Positions 1 through 9,167 of a DNA stretch of 64,000 nucleotides are shown here, in pieces. The first letter of the stretch is position 1. Each line of letters opens with the position of its first letter. A program made the position numbers and the translations under genes. Below the pieces are notes generated by a model. It did not search any database and had not been told where the DNA came from. It was given only the letters and a program-made list of their open reading frames with translations. This stretch comes from Streptococcus oralis. GTDB lineage: Bacteria; Bacillota; Bacilli; Lactobacillales; Streptococcaceae. The stretch covers positions 457,501 to 521,500 of the forward strand of contig NZ_CP029257.1 in NCBI RefSeq assembly GCF_024399415.1. The letters run 5' to 3'.

Positions 1-1
1 C

Positions 2-427
2 TATCGTGCTCCAGAAAACGGCCAATTAGACCAGATTTTTGGAGATTTTAAGATCAAGGATTTGGATAAGACAGCAGAAAATAAAAAGTTGGTTCGCCGT
101 TTCTTGACAGAAATTTTCCAAAATGGGGAACTGGAGCAGTGGAATGATTATGTGGCAGACGATCTGATTCAGCATAATCATGAGATTAGCCAAGGAAGTG
201 ATGCTTATAAAAACTATGTGGCTGAACATGGTGTCACTTTCGACTTTGTTTTCCAGCTTTTGGGACAAGGAAACTATGTGGTTAGCTATGGACAGACTCA
301 TATTGATGGAGTTGCCTATGCTCAGTATGACATCTTCCGTTTGGAGAACGGCTTGATTGTGGAGCATTGGGACAATAAGGAAGTCATGCCTAAGGTAGAG
401 GACTTGACCAATCGAGGAAAATTTTAA
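2..427 (+). CDS. SnoaL-like/NTF2-fold protein, 5' end cut by window
   Basis: The reading frame is open from base 2, so the gene begins before the window; the TTG at 62 is only an internal codon. The visible 141 residues have the SnoaL-like (NTF2-fold) pattern: an early helix with a KKLVRRFLTEIF-type start, then FDFVFQLLGQGNYVVSYGQ and DIFRLENGLIVEHWD, the usual end of this small ligand-binding fold. The substrate is unknown. It stops 14 bases before egtV, so it is probably cotranscribed with the importer genes. Family call is firm; function is not known. Confidence 0.75.
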   Translation, partial: YRAPENGQLDQIFGDFKIKDLDKTAENKKLVRRFLTEIFQNGELEQWNDYVADDLIQHNHEISQGSDAYKNYVAEHGVTFDFVFQLLGQGNYVVSYGQTHIDGVAYAQYDIFRLENGLIVEHWDNKEVMPKVEDLTNRGKF

Positions 428-441
428 ATTGAGGACAAAGA

Positions 442-2683
<2,242 letters not shown>

Positions 2684-2730
2684 TTTGAAAATGTCAAACT
2701 CAACTTGCTTAAACGACTATAGAAAAGAAT

Positions 2731-2758
2731 GCTCAGACAATGTCGTCTGGGCTTTTTT
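2731..2758 (+). terminator. Rho-independent terminator after egtU
   Basis: GCTCAGAC pairs with GTCTGGGC across a six-base loop (8 bp, one G-U) and is followed by six T. It ends the SnoaL-egtV-egtU unit and is the last clearly native signal before the foreign ECF block. Confidence 0.85.
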
Positions 2759-2841
2759 GATATTAGAGTTACTGAATGTCTTTCAAAATGGAAAATAAGA
2801 GGAAATTTTTAGGATTTTCTAAAATTTTACTGTAAATACAC

Positions 2842-2869
2842 TTGACTATTCACAAAATAGGTGTATAAT
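2842..2869 (+). promoter_or_regulatory. Sigma-70-type promoter of the ECF transporter operon
   Basis: TTGACT at 2842-2847 and TATAAT at 2864-2869 are 16 bases apart. Transcription would start near 2876, giving a leader of about 145 bases before the S-component gene. Confidence 0.75.
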
Positions 2870-2875
2870 GTGTTG

Positions 2876-3009
2876 TGAACTAATTAACAAATAAAGATTT
2901 CCAGCTCATGTCGACTAAGGATGGAAATCTTGTGTATAGACAGTTCAGTAGATATATAATAGAGCGTTGCGTCCGAAAGTCTATCCAGACACGGCTCTTT
3001 AAAAACAAA
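2876..3009 (+). promoter_or_regulatory. Structured 5' leader, possible riboswitch of unknown class
   Basis: The leader has a 9-bp perfect stem (AGATTTCCA at 2895-2903 with TGGAAATCT at 2922-2930). Downstream, ATAGAC at 2936-2941 can pair with GTCTAT at 2979-2984, and AGAGC at 2961-2965 with GCTCT at 2994-2998. These two pairings cross, so they are either a pseudoknot or mutually exclusive. GTCT/AGAC at 2979-2990 is a third, competing hairpin. I compared it with the TPP, FMN, cobalamin, lysine, THF, purine and preQ1 consensus as I remember them and saw no match. Riboswitch function is inference. Confidence 0.4.
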
Positions 3010-3020
3010 AGGAGAAGATT

Positions 3021-3623
3021 ATGAAAACAGAACCGATTCATCGTACCAGTATGTGGAAATTTAAGTTAAGTGCTGCCACCATGACTTTGATTCCCGCTGC
3101 CGTGGGGATTAACTATGTTGCCAAAGCCTTGGCGGAGGGGTTAAAGTTGCCCGTTTGGCTGGGGTCTTTGGGAACCTTTCTTACCAGCATGTTGGCTGGG
3201 CCAGTTGCCGGTGCCATTAGTGGTTTCATCAACAACGTGATCTATGGGCTGACCTTATCGCCAATTTCAACCGTGTATGCGATTACCAGCATCGGAATTG
3301 GGATTGCTGTCGGAGTTTTGCACGCCAATGGGTGGTTCTCGTCAGCGCGACGAGTATTTGTTTCTGCTATTATTATTGCCATCGTTTCAGCTGTCATTTC
3401 AACGCCACTCAACGTCATCTTTTGGGGTGGTCAGACCGGTATCGCTTGGGGTGACTCATTGTTTGCGGTAATGGTCGCCAATCATGTACCAGTGTGGCTG
3501 GCCTCATTTACCGATGAGTTTGTCTTGGATATTTTGGATAAAGTCTGCGTGGCCTACCTGGCATTCTTCATCTATCGTCAGCTGCCGAAGCGGATGGTGC
3601 ACTTCTTTAGCGATGATAAATGA
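3021..3623 (+). CDS. ECF transporter S component, substrate unknown
   Basis: A 200-residue membrane protein with about five or six hydrophobic segments and the motif GPVAGAISGFINNVIYG near residues 67-83, typical of vitamin-binding S components of the ECF riboflavin-type family. It captures the substrate in the membrane and hands it to the T/A/A' module encoded by the next three genes, which makes this a dedicated (group I) ECF system. A good ribosome site, AAAGGAG, precedes the ATG. Codon choice (CCG, GCC, CGG, GTC) and GC content are clearly higher than in the flanking streptococcal genes, indicating transfer, probably from a lactobacillus-like source. I cannot name the vitamin. Confidence 0.75.
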   Translation: MKTEPIHRTSMWKFKLSAATMTLIPAAVGINYVAKALAEGLKLPVWLGSLGTFLTSMLAGPVAGAISGFINNVIYGLTLSPISTVYAITSIGIGIAVGVLHANGWFSSARRVFVSAIIIAIVSAVISTPLNVIFWGGQTGIAWGDSLFAVMVANHVPVWLASFTDEFVLDILDKVCVAYLAFFIYRQLPKRMVHFFSDDK

Positions 3624-4414
3624 TGACTGATAAAACATTGATTTCTGGAGCGTCACGGGTCAAGCTCAAGTGGTACCAGGTGATCGATCCGATTACTAAG
3701 CTCTTGTTCATCTTGGACATGACGTTGTTGAGCTTTGCCAGTATGAATTTATTGCTTCAGGCCGGATTAATTCTTGTCGCAACACTGCTATTGTTATTTT
3801 CCAAATTGAGTTCTACCACCTTTAAGGCGCTGGGATTCAGCCTGTTTCTGATTTGCACCATGCTGATCATCCAAGGGTTATTTTACAGTCGGAATCAAAC
3901 TGTGCTGTTTTCTGTGCTTGGGGTGTCGTTCTACAAAGAAGGCCTGATTTACGCCACCACTCTGGGTTGTCGAGTATTGGTGATTATTTTGACCAGTGGC
4001 TTTTTTATGGTGACCACGAGTATTTCAGAAAACGCGGCCTATTTGGAACTGTCCGGATTGTCTTATAAAACCGTCTACGTTCTGATGTCGGTGTGTTATA
4101 TTTTGCCGGAAATGATGCGCAATATGCGGAAAATCCAGCAGGCACAAAAAGTTCGCGGAACCAATCCGCAAAAAACGTTGATTCAGAAACTAAAGTCAGT
4201 CCTGCCGGTTCTAATTCCATTGGTGATTAAGACATTGGATCAATCGATGACGCGGTCGATTTCTCTCCAACTGAGAGGTTTTGATAATCTCAACCGGACT
4301 GTCAGAACCTCCCAGCGCGTGTATCGCCTGTCGCGGACGCTGCACATTGGTCTGACTGGATTGGCAATTTTATTGATTGGGTGGAAGATATGGACGAAGA
4401 TAAACGGATTGTAA
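3620..4414 (+). CDS. ECF transporter transmembrane component EcfT
   Basis: A 264-residue CbiQ/EcfT-family protein with hydrophobic helices in residues 25-135 and a cytosolic coupling region. The two short coupling motifs are present as QKVRG (near residue 178) and LQLRGF (near 218), where EcfT proteins carry their conserved X-R-G signatures that dock on the two ATPases. A last hydrophobic helix closes the chain. Its ATG overlaps the S-component stop by four bases. Same foreign base composition as its neighbours. Family confidence is high. Confidence 0.8.
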   Translation: MMTDKTLISGASRVKLKWYQVIDPITKLLFILDMTLLSFASMNLLLQAGLILVATLLLLFSKLSSTTFKALGFSLFLICTMLIIQGLFYSRNQTVLFSVLGVSFYKEGLIYATTLGCRVLVIILTSGFFMVTTSISENAAYLELSGLSYKTVYVLMSVCYILPEMMRNMRKIQQAQKVRGTNPQKTLIQKLKSVLPVLIPLVIKTLDQSMTRSISLQLRGFDNLNRTVRTSQRVYRLSRTLHIGLTGLAILLIGWKIWTKINGL

Positions 4415-5226
4415 TTGAAAATTTGACCACCCGTTATCCGGGTACTGAGCAACCACAACTGCGTCAGATTAACGCGGAGGTTCATACCGGCCAGGTGGTT
4501 GGGATTATCGGGAATAGCCACTCCGGCAAATCGACTTTGTGCCGTGTTCTGGCAGGGGTCATTCCCAAAATTGTGTCTGCTGAGATTGAGGGCGATTGGC
4601 ACATGTTTGGCCAGCGAGTGTCTGACAATTGGCCCGTTTATAATGCCATGAATGGAGTTGTACTGCAAAATCCAGCTGGCCAACTAAGCGGGTTGGCAGA
4701 CACGGTTGCCGATGAAATCGCCTTTGACTTGATTAATCAGGGAATGGCTGAAGGACTGATTCAAAAACGGGTTGAAGAAGTTGCCACGCAAATGGGGCTG
4801 ATTGAACAGCTGAATTTGCGTCCCGAGAGCCTTTCCGGTGGTCAGATCCAGCGGTTGGCAATTGCCACGGCGATTGTGGCTAATCCGGCTGTTTTGATTA
4901 TGGATGATCCGACCAGTGAGATGGATCCCCTTGGCCGCCGGCAATTTTTCCAATGGCTGGCCCAAGTCAAAGAGACGACTGTCTTCATTGTCACCAGTGA
5001 AATTGACGATTTGTGCGAAGTCGCCGACGTTGTGTGGGTGCTGCACGAGGGTCAAATGGTAGCCCAGGGCAGGCCGGGTGAGGTGTTTAATCATTTGGCA
5101 GCTGACTGGCAGATTCCAGCCCCGACAATCCAGCAACTTGCTCAAAAAATGGATTGGCACTTGGCTGATGGCCGGTATCCGGTGAATTACGCTGATCTGA
5201 AGGAGGTTCGTTATGTCCACAATTGA
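4390..5226 (+). CDS. ECF transporter ATPase 1, with degenerate Walker B/switch residues
   Basis: A 278-residue ECF ATPase. Walker A is GNSHSGKST (residues 39-47), the Q-loop is LQNPAGQL and the signature LSGGQIQR is intact. Two catalytic positions are changed: Walker B reads LIMDDPTSEMD, with Asp where the catalytic Glu is expected, and the switch region reads IVTSEIDD, with Ser where His is expected. The partner ATPase has the opposite pattern, so the pair seems to have one active and one inactive site. The gene overlaps ecfT by 25 bases. I chose ATG 4390; a GTG at 4381 is an alternative. Confidence 0.8.
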   Translation: MDEDKRIVIENLTTRYPGTEQPQLRQINAEVHTGQVVGIIGNSHSGKSTLCRVLAGVIPKIVSAEIEGDWHMFGQRVSDNWPVYNAMNGVVLQNPAGQLSGLADTVADEIAFDLINQGMAEGLIQKRVEEVATQMGLIEQLNLRPESLSGGQIQRLAIATAIVANPAVLIMDDPTSEMDPLGRRQFFQWLAQVKETTVFIVTSEIDDLCEVADVVWVLHEGQMVAQGRPGEVFNHLAADWQIPAPTIQQLAQKMDWHLADGRYPVNYADLKEVRYVHN

Positions 5227-6013
5227 ACTGAGCCACCTGACGTTCACTTATCCGGAACGGTCCTTTAGCTTGGATGTTGAAGACAAACACTTCGCCGATC
5301 CGATGGTGGCGATTGTCGGCCAAAATGGTGCCGGCAAATCAACGCTCTTCAAATTGTTGACGGGTTTGCTGACACCACAAACCGGTGTGATTAAGATCGA
5401 TGGAGAAAATTTTAATGATCTTAAACCAGTCGAAAAGTTACTGAAGGTTGGGATTACTTTTCAGAATCCTGACGATCAGCTTTTCAACCCGACCGTTCAA
5501 CGAGAGGTGGAGTGGAATGTCGCGCAGGTCATGGATGACCACGACACGATTACGAGGCGGGCTTTAGCGGCTCTAAAAAGAGTTGGCTTGGATGATAAAA
5601 CAGCTGAAAGTCCATATGACCTGTCATTGTCGGAACGCAAGCTGTTGAGCGTTGCCACAGTTTTGGCAGTGGATCCGGCGATTTATTTATTTGATGAGCC
5701 GATGATGTCGCTTGATTGGGAAAGCCGGCGCAAGTTGACCGCAATTTTCCATCAGTTGGCTGATTCGGGCCACCAAGTTGTGACCATCACCCATGACATG
5801 GATTGGGTCGCCGCCGAGTTTGAGTCGGTGTATGTTATGGAACACGGGAAGTTTGGCTTCGCCGGCAGTCCACGGGAATTGTTCAGCAATCACGAACTTG
5901 TCCAGCGAGTGGGATTACTACCACCGCGGATTATGGACATAGCGGAGTCGCTGGGTGATTCACAGACATATTTATCGGTTAATGATTATTGCCAGAAAAA
6001 TCGAGATGTATAG
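5213..6013 (+). CDS. ECF transporter ATPase 2, with degenerate signature motif
   Basis: A 266-residue ATPase with Walker A GQNGAGKST (residues 36-44), Q-loop FQNPDDQLF, Walker B IYLFDEPMMSLD with the catalytic Glu, and the switch histidine in ITHDMDW. The ABC signature is LSLSERK instead of LSGGQxx, so both glycines are lost. It therefore supplies good Walker motifs but a poor signature, complementing ATPase 1. It overlaps that gene by 14 bases and ends the operon. The GGAGG ribosome site lies inside the previous gene. Confidence 0.8.
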   Translation: MSTIELSHLTFTYPERSFSLDVEDKHFADPMVAIVGQNGAGKSTLFKLLTGLLTPQTGVIKIDGENFNDLKPVEKLLKVGITFQNPDDQLFNPTVQREVEWNVAQVMDDHDTITRRALAALKRVGLDDKTAESPYDLSLSERKLLSVATVLAVDPAIYLFDEPMMSLDWESRRKLTAIFHQLADSGHQVVTITHDMDWVAAEFESVYVMEHGKFGFAGSPRELFSNHELVQRVGLLPPRIMDIAESLGDSQTYLSVNDYCQKNRDV

Positions 6014-6014
6014 A

Positions 6015-6090
6015 AAAAGTCACCTCTGCGGGTTTTCCAGGTTGAAGGATTAACCTCAGCTTCTGGCAAGAACTCACATGGGTGACTTTT
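6015..6090 (+). terminator. Large hairpin terminator after the ECF operon
   Basis: AAAAGTCACC (6015-6024) pairs perfectly with GGTGACTTTT (6081-6090). The interior can fold further, with CCAG/CTGG and AGGTT/AACCT stems. The nested form is larger than a usual terminator and could also be a small structured RNA or attenuator remnant. Confidence 0.55.
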
Positions 6091-6094
6091 GTGT

Positions 6095-6238
6095 TTAATA
6101 ACGTTTCATGATCATCGGGTGCTTCCTCAGATCACTCGGTTTGATTTTACTTTGTTTCATGGTCATAATCATATACCATTTCTTTTGGATTTTTTGTTTG
6201 ACTAATACAAAATAGGTCTTCGCATTTTTAGCGCCCAT
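6095..6238 (-). CDS. Small basic ORF of 47 residues, possibly a fragment
   Basis: An intact ATG-to-stop frame in the foreign block encodes 47 residues, very basic, ending KHPMIMKRY. It follows the hsdS fragment on the same strand with no clear ribosome site. It resembles the end of a real protein more than random sequence, but I do not recognise it. It may be the 3' part of a plasmid gene fused to a chance start. Confidence 0.3.
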   Translation of the reverse strand: MGAKNAKTYFVLVKQKIQKKWYMIMTMKQSKIKPSDLRKHPMIMKRY

Positions 6239-6389
6239 TAGGATCATCAGTATAATTTTCTGAATTAGGAGACTGTCCCATCACTATTCGAACTTCGTCT
6301 CCCAACTTACGCTGTTCCCATTCATCCGTGAATCCTTTAAATCACAATTCTGGAACTTTCTTTTTAACTGAATCATCTATTTTCGCCAT
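6239..6389 (-). pseudogene. hsdS: Remnant of type I restriction specificity gene hsdS (first ~50 codons)
   Basis: Starting at ATG 6389 the frame reads MAKIDDSVKKKVPEL, then a TGA at codon 16 where Arg is usual, then FKGFTDEWEQRKLGD and GQSPNSENY. These are hallmarks of the first target-recognition domain of HsdS. Similarity stops near 6240, so most of the gene is missing. The order repB, orfX (DUF536), hsdS is, from memory, the standard layout of lactococcal theta plasmids, which supports the identification. The gene is non-functional by both nonsense mutation and truncation. Confidence 0.7.
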
Positions 6390-6853
6390 AGTCCCCACCA
6401 TTTTATTGGTTTTTCTTGTTCTTCTATCCTTTTTTGATCTTTGATTTGTTCCTGCAAATTTTCCAACTTCTCTTTAAGAGCGTTCACTTCATCTTTATAT
6501 TGATTGTCTAAGTGTTTGAATTCTGTTTCCTGTGAGGGCATTTTGAGGGCTTTTAAGTTATCATTTTCCGCCTTGTATTCTTCTAGCAACTTTTTATCTT
6601 GCAAGGCTAATCGTTGTTACTGGTCTAACAAATTAGTTAGTTTTTCTATTTGTTGGTCTTTGGTATTTGATTTGCTACTACTTTCTACTTTACCTAAAAT
6701 TATTTTTTCTGCTTTAGAATTTATTAGATTAGACCCATTGGAACTTTTAAGCTGTAATTCTTTTGGTAACCTTTGGTAGTGATATTGAATATTTTGTTTT
6801 GTAACACTCAACTCATCCGCCAGCTCTTTGATCGTTTTTAAGTCTTCACTCAT
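6377..6853 (-). pseudogene. DUF536 plasmid-associated protein (orfX), broken by one stop
   Basis: Two pieces lie in the same frame, 6853-6620 and 6616-6377, separated only by TAA at 6617-6619, which is one base from CAA (Gln). The N-terminal piece has a helix-turn-helix start (TIKELADELSVTKQNIQYHYQ). The C-terminal piece is a charged coiled coil ending EKPIKWWGLWRK, characteristic of DUF536 proteins encoded downstream of repB on lactococcal theta plasmids. Read-through would give about 158 residues. It overlaps the repB end by 8 bases and the hsdS start by 13, the plasmid-like arrangement. Confidence 0.75.
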
Positions 6854-7217
6854 GGTTTAAGTCCTGCCTTTTAACCGTTGGTAGATATTGTTCAATGGCT
6901 TTTTTGAGGTAGCGTGCGATATTATGCTTAGAATATTCTTCACGTCTGCTGGCAACATAGGACAAGTGGTCTTTGACACTATTTAGCCCTCTTAATTCTT
7001 TCAGTTCGTCATAGAGGGGGTAAACATGGACTTGCAATCCTGCCATGATTTTTGTATCTTGCATTTCAAACGGACTTAGCAACATATTTTCTAGCAATAG
7101 TGTGGTGTACTTGCTTTTCATTGCTTCAATAGCTAGCTTATCTTCGGTTTCTGCTTTGCGTGCTTTATCTTCTTGATAGGCGGTATCTTCTAACTTATAG
7201 CTGTTATCGTCTGCTCG
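6846..7217 (-). pseudogene. repB: 3' end of plasmid replication gene repB, fused to transposase
   Basis: About 123 codons match the C-terminal part of RepB initiators of lactococcal theta plasmids: YPLYDELKELRGLNSVKDHL, then YLKKAIEQYLPTVKRQDLNHE. The DNA-binding N-terminal two thirds and the replication origin are absent. In frame and directly upstream lies the first part of an IS6-family transposase, so the open frame at 6846-7319 is a chimera rather than a real protein. The junction is near 7218. It shows that a replicon was integrated and then lost its replication functions. Confidence 0.7.
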
Positions 7218-7541
7218 ACGTTTCTTTCGTAACCAGATATCCAATGTTAAACCGTCCGCATCAATCGCTCGATAGAGATAATGCCAACGCCCCTTAATTT
7301 TGATATAGGTTTCATCCATTTTCCACGAATAGAAGGACTGTTTATTTTTCTTTTTCCAGAGATGATAGAGGATTTTACTGTATTCTTGAACTCACCGATA
7401 AATCGTAGTGTGACAAACATTTATTCCACGGTCATAAAGCAATTCCTGAACTTCACGATAGCTCAGATTGTAACGTAGGTAATAACCAACAGCGACAATG
7501 ATGACGTCTTGTTGGAATTGTTTGCCTTTAAAATGATTCAT
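7218..7541 (-). mobile_element. IS6-family (ISS1/IS1216-like) transposase remnant
   Basis: From ATG 7541 the frame starts MNHFKGKQFQQDVI and continues through NLSYREVQELLYDRGINVCH, typical of the ISS1/IS1216 group. Codon 50 is TGA (7392-7394) where Trp is expected (TIYR-W-VQEYSK). After that the frame resumes with KMDETYIKIKGRWHYLYRAID, the first DDE aspartate region, and stops matching after LDIWLRKKR near 7218, where repB sequence begins. The remaining DDE residues are missing, and I found no terminal inverted repeat at the right end, so the element is dead. Confidence 0.75.
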
Positions 7542-7577
7542 CTCTCAAGCCTTACTAACCTTTTTTCTGCTCTTTGA

Positions 7578-8087
7578 GAAGCTGAAGGTCGAGCAAGTAA
7601 TTACCTTTTTGGTTTGATTAACTCTGTCATTTACCTTATCTTGGCTTTGCAGAAAGGCTTTTATGGTGAGGTGTTAACGACACTTTACTTTACGGTCATG
7701 CAGCTAATTGGACTTCTAGTTTGGATCTACCAGGCACAGTTTAAGAAAGAAAAGCAGGAGTTTGTCGCGCGTAAACTGGATGGCAAGGGTTGGACCAAGT
7801 ATCTTTCCATTAGTGTTCTTTGGTGGTTGGTATTTGGATTCATTTATCAGTCTATCGGAGCCAATCGTCCTTATCGTGATTCCATCACTGATGCGACTAA
7901 TGGGGTTGGGCAAATCCTCATGACAGCTGTTTACCGTGAGCAATGGATATTCTGGGCAGCTACCAATGTCTTTTCAATCTATCTCTGGTGGGGAGAAAGC
8001 TTGCAAATTCAAGGAAAATACCTGATTTACTTGATCAATAGTCTCGTTGGTTGGTATCAGTGGAGCAAGGTAGCAAAGAGTGCTTAA
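7578..8087 (+). pseudogene. pnuC: pnuC (nicotinamide mononucleotide transporter), N-terminal part deleted
   Basis: The last ~160 codons of a PnuC family transporter: about five hydrophobic segments, with FTVMQLIGLLVWIYQ and a C-terminal NVFSIYLWWG and YLINSLVGWYQW. Full-length streptococcal PnuC is roughly 260 residues and begins with additional helices that are missing here. Homology starts near EGRASNYLFGLINSV; a stop lies just upstream, at 7575. The frame could start at TTG 7614, but a protein missing its first helices is unlikely to work. The deletion coincides with the right edge of the plasmid-derived block. The NAD-II riboswitch I would expect upstream of pnuC is not visible. Confidence 0.7.
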
Positions 8088-8092
8088 AAAGT

Positions 8093-8118
8093 AAAAAAGG
8101 ATCAGATGATCCTTTTTT
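8093..8118. terminator. Bidirectional terminator between pnuC and the small membrane gene
   Basis: AAAAAAGGATCA is followed by TGATCCTTTTTT, an A/T-flanked perfect inverted repeat between convergent genes. Confidence 0.8.
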
Positions 8119-8121
8119 GTG

Positions 8122-8454
8122 TTAGAGCAAAATGAATAATACCGTAATGATAATAGCGCTCGTTATACGAACGATGTGGTGCGATATATGTTGGTTTTCT
8201 TGCTGTCGCCCGTTCCAGTAGGCACCATAGCAGACGATACTCGAACCCACAATCCATAGAAGAATGGTTGCAAGTGGGACGAAGTAAAAGATGGCTAGAG
8301 CCAGAGAAGTGAGGCAACTGCCGACCAAGATACACTTGTTTCCCAAACTGTAGTTCTTTTGTTTCATGGCTGAAAAAGCAGCAGCAAGGTGAAGCAGTGA
8401 GAAGGCGAGAGCTAGTACAATTGTTAGTATTCCTAGAATCATCGAAGTTAACAT
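8122..8454 (-). CDS. Small membrane protein, function unknown
   Basis: A 110-residue protein with four hydrophobic segments (about residues 5-28, 40-57, 61-79 and 91-110) and short loops, one rich in Arg/Gln/His. A clear AGAAAGGA ribosome site precedes ATG 8454. It follows sczA on the same strand with a 26-base gap, so it is probably cotranscribed. I do not recognise a family. Confidence 0.65.
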   Translation of the reverse strand: MLTSMILGILTIVLALAFSLLHLAAAFSAMKQKNYSLGNKCILVGSCLTSLALAIFYFVPLATILLWIVGSSIVCYGAYWNGRQQENQHISHHIVRITSAIIITVLFILL

Positions 8455-8480
8455 AGTTGGTTCCTTTCTGAGTTACAGGC

Positions 8481-9035
8481 TTAGTTATCAAGTGGAGTTA
8501 TAGAGGTCATCTCGATTACATCAAGGTAAAATCTCACCACTTGGTCTTCGGTATAGGATTTTCCTTTTTTTAGCCACCAAGTTAGGGTCTCGATAAAGTT
8601 CGTCACAACAAAATGCTGGAGGTAGGAGGCCGGAATGTTTGGATAGGCCTCTTGCAAGTCATCCGCCACCATGGGATAGACGTGGTGTTCGAGTTCCTTG
8701 TGTAGTTGGCGGAGGAAGTAGTCGTTTTTGGAAAAAAGGAGACTGGTGACACGGTCCTGGTTTTTCTGAAAATGTGAAAAGATATGTGTGAGGTAGTCCT
8801 CGGTAGTAAAGTGTTCTTCCCTTTCAAAGAGATGATGAAAGAGGTAGCGACAGAGTTCATCTAAAAGCAGTTCCTTGCTCTCGTAGTGACAGTAAAAGGT
8901 TGAGCGCCCAACATCTGCCAAGTCAATGATATCTTGGACAGTAGTAGCATCATAGCCTTTGTCGTTCAAAAGTTGTAAAAAAGCTTGATAGATAGCTTGT
9001 TTAGTCTTGCTGACTCGACGGTCTCTATTTGGCAT
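8481..9035 (-). CDS. sczA: SczA, TetR-family zinc-responsive regulator of czcD
   Basis: A TetR-type protein: residues about 9-55 form the DNA-binding domain (SKTKQAIYQAFLQLL, then VQDIIDLADVGRSTFYCHYES), followed by a helical ligand domain rich in His, Cys and acidic residues (LFHHLFEREEH, KELEHHVYP). From memory, the pneumococcal ortholog activates czcD in excess zinc. I chose MPNRDRR at 9035 (184 residues) because an upstream ATG at 9071 overlaps a palindromic candidate operator. Neither start has a well-spaced ribosome site, so a 196-residue form remains possible. Confidence 0.8.
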   Translation of the reverse strand: MPNRDRRVSKTKQAIYQAFLQLLNDKGYDATTVQDIIDLADVGRSTFYCHYESKELLLDELCRYLFHHLFEREEHFTTEDYLTHIFSHFQKNQDRVTSLLFSKNDYFLRQLHKELEHHVYPMVADDLQEAYPNIPASYLQHFVVTNFIETLTWWLKKGKSYTEDQVVRFYLDVIEMTSITPLDN

Positions 9036-9054
9036 ATAGACACTTGAGACAAAC

Positions 9055-9070
9055 TGTTCAGAACTGAACA
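9055..9070. promoter_or_regulatory. Palindromic candidate SczA operator
   Basis: TGTTCAGAACTGAACA is a perfect 6+4+6 palindrome between the divergent sczA and czcD genes, at the position expected for the TetR regulator site. Binding is inferred. Confidence 0.55.
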
Positions 9071-9167
9071 TGGCTGACAGTTTGCTTCTATCCTTTCTTT
9101 AGATTTTATTAGATAATACAAATGAAGGAAGTATGTATATACCCATTATACCAAAGGAGGGAGAGAA

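Noticed and set aside
2876..3009. TPP, FMN, cobalamin, THF or preQ1 riboswitch upstream of the ECF genes
   Set aside because: None of the conserved core strings of these classes, as I recall them, is present; kept only as an unknown structured leader.
6846..7319. A novel 157-residue protein with a DDE-like start
   Set aside because: Its first 34 residues are the middle of an IS6 transposase and the rest is the RepB C-terminus; it is a deletion junction.
7614..8087. Intact small membrane protein starting at TTG 7614
   Set aside because: The coding similarity to PnuC continues upstream of 7614 to a stop at 7575, so this is a 5'-truncated transporter.
8102..8491. ORF of 129 codons on the minus strand overlapping the small membrane gene
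   Set aside because: It is a different frame of the same strand with low-complexity composition; the 110-residue frame has a ribosome site and membrane-helix pattern.
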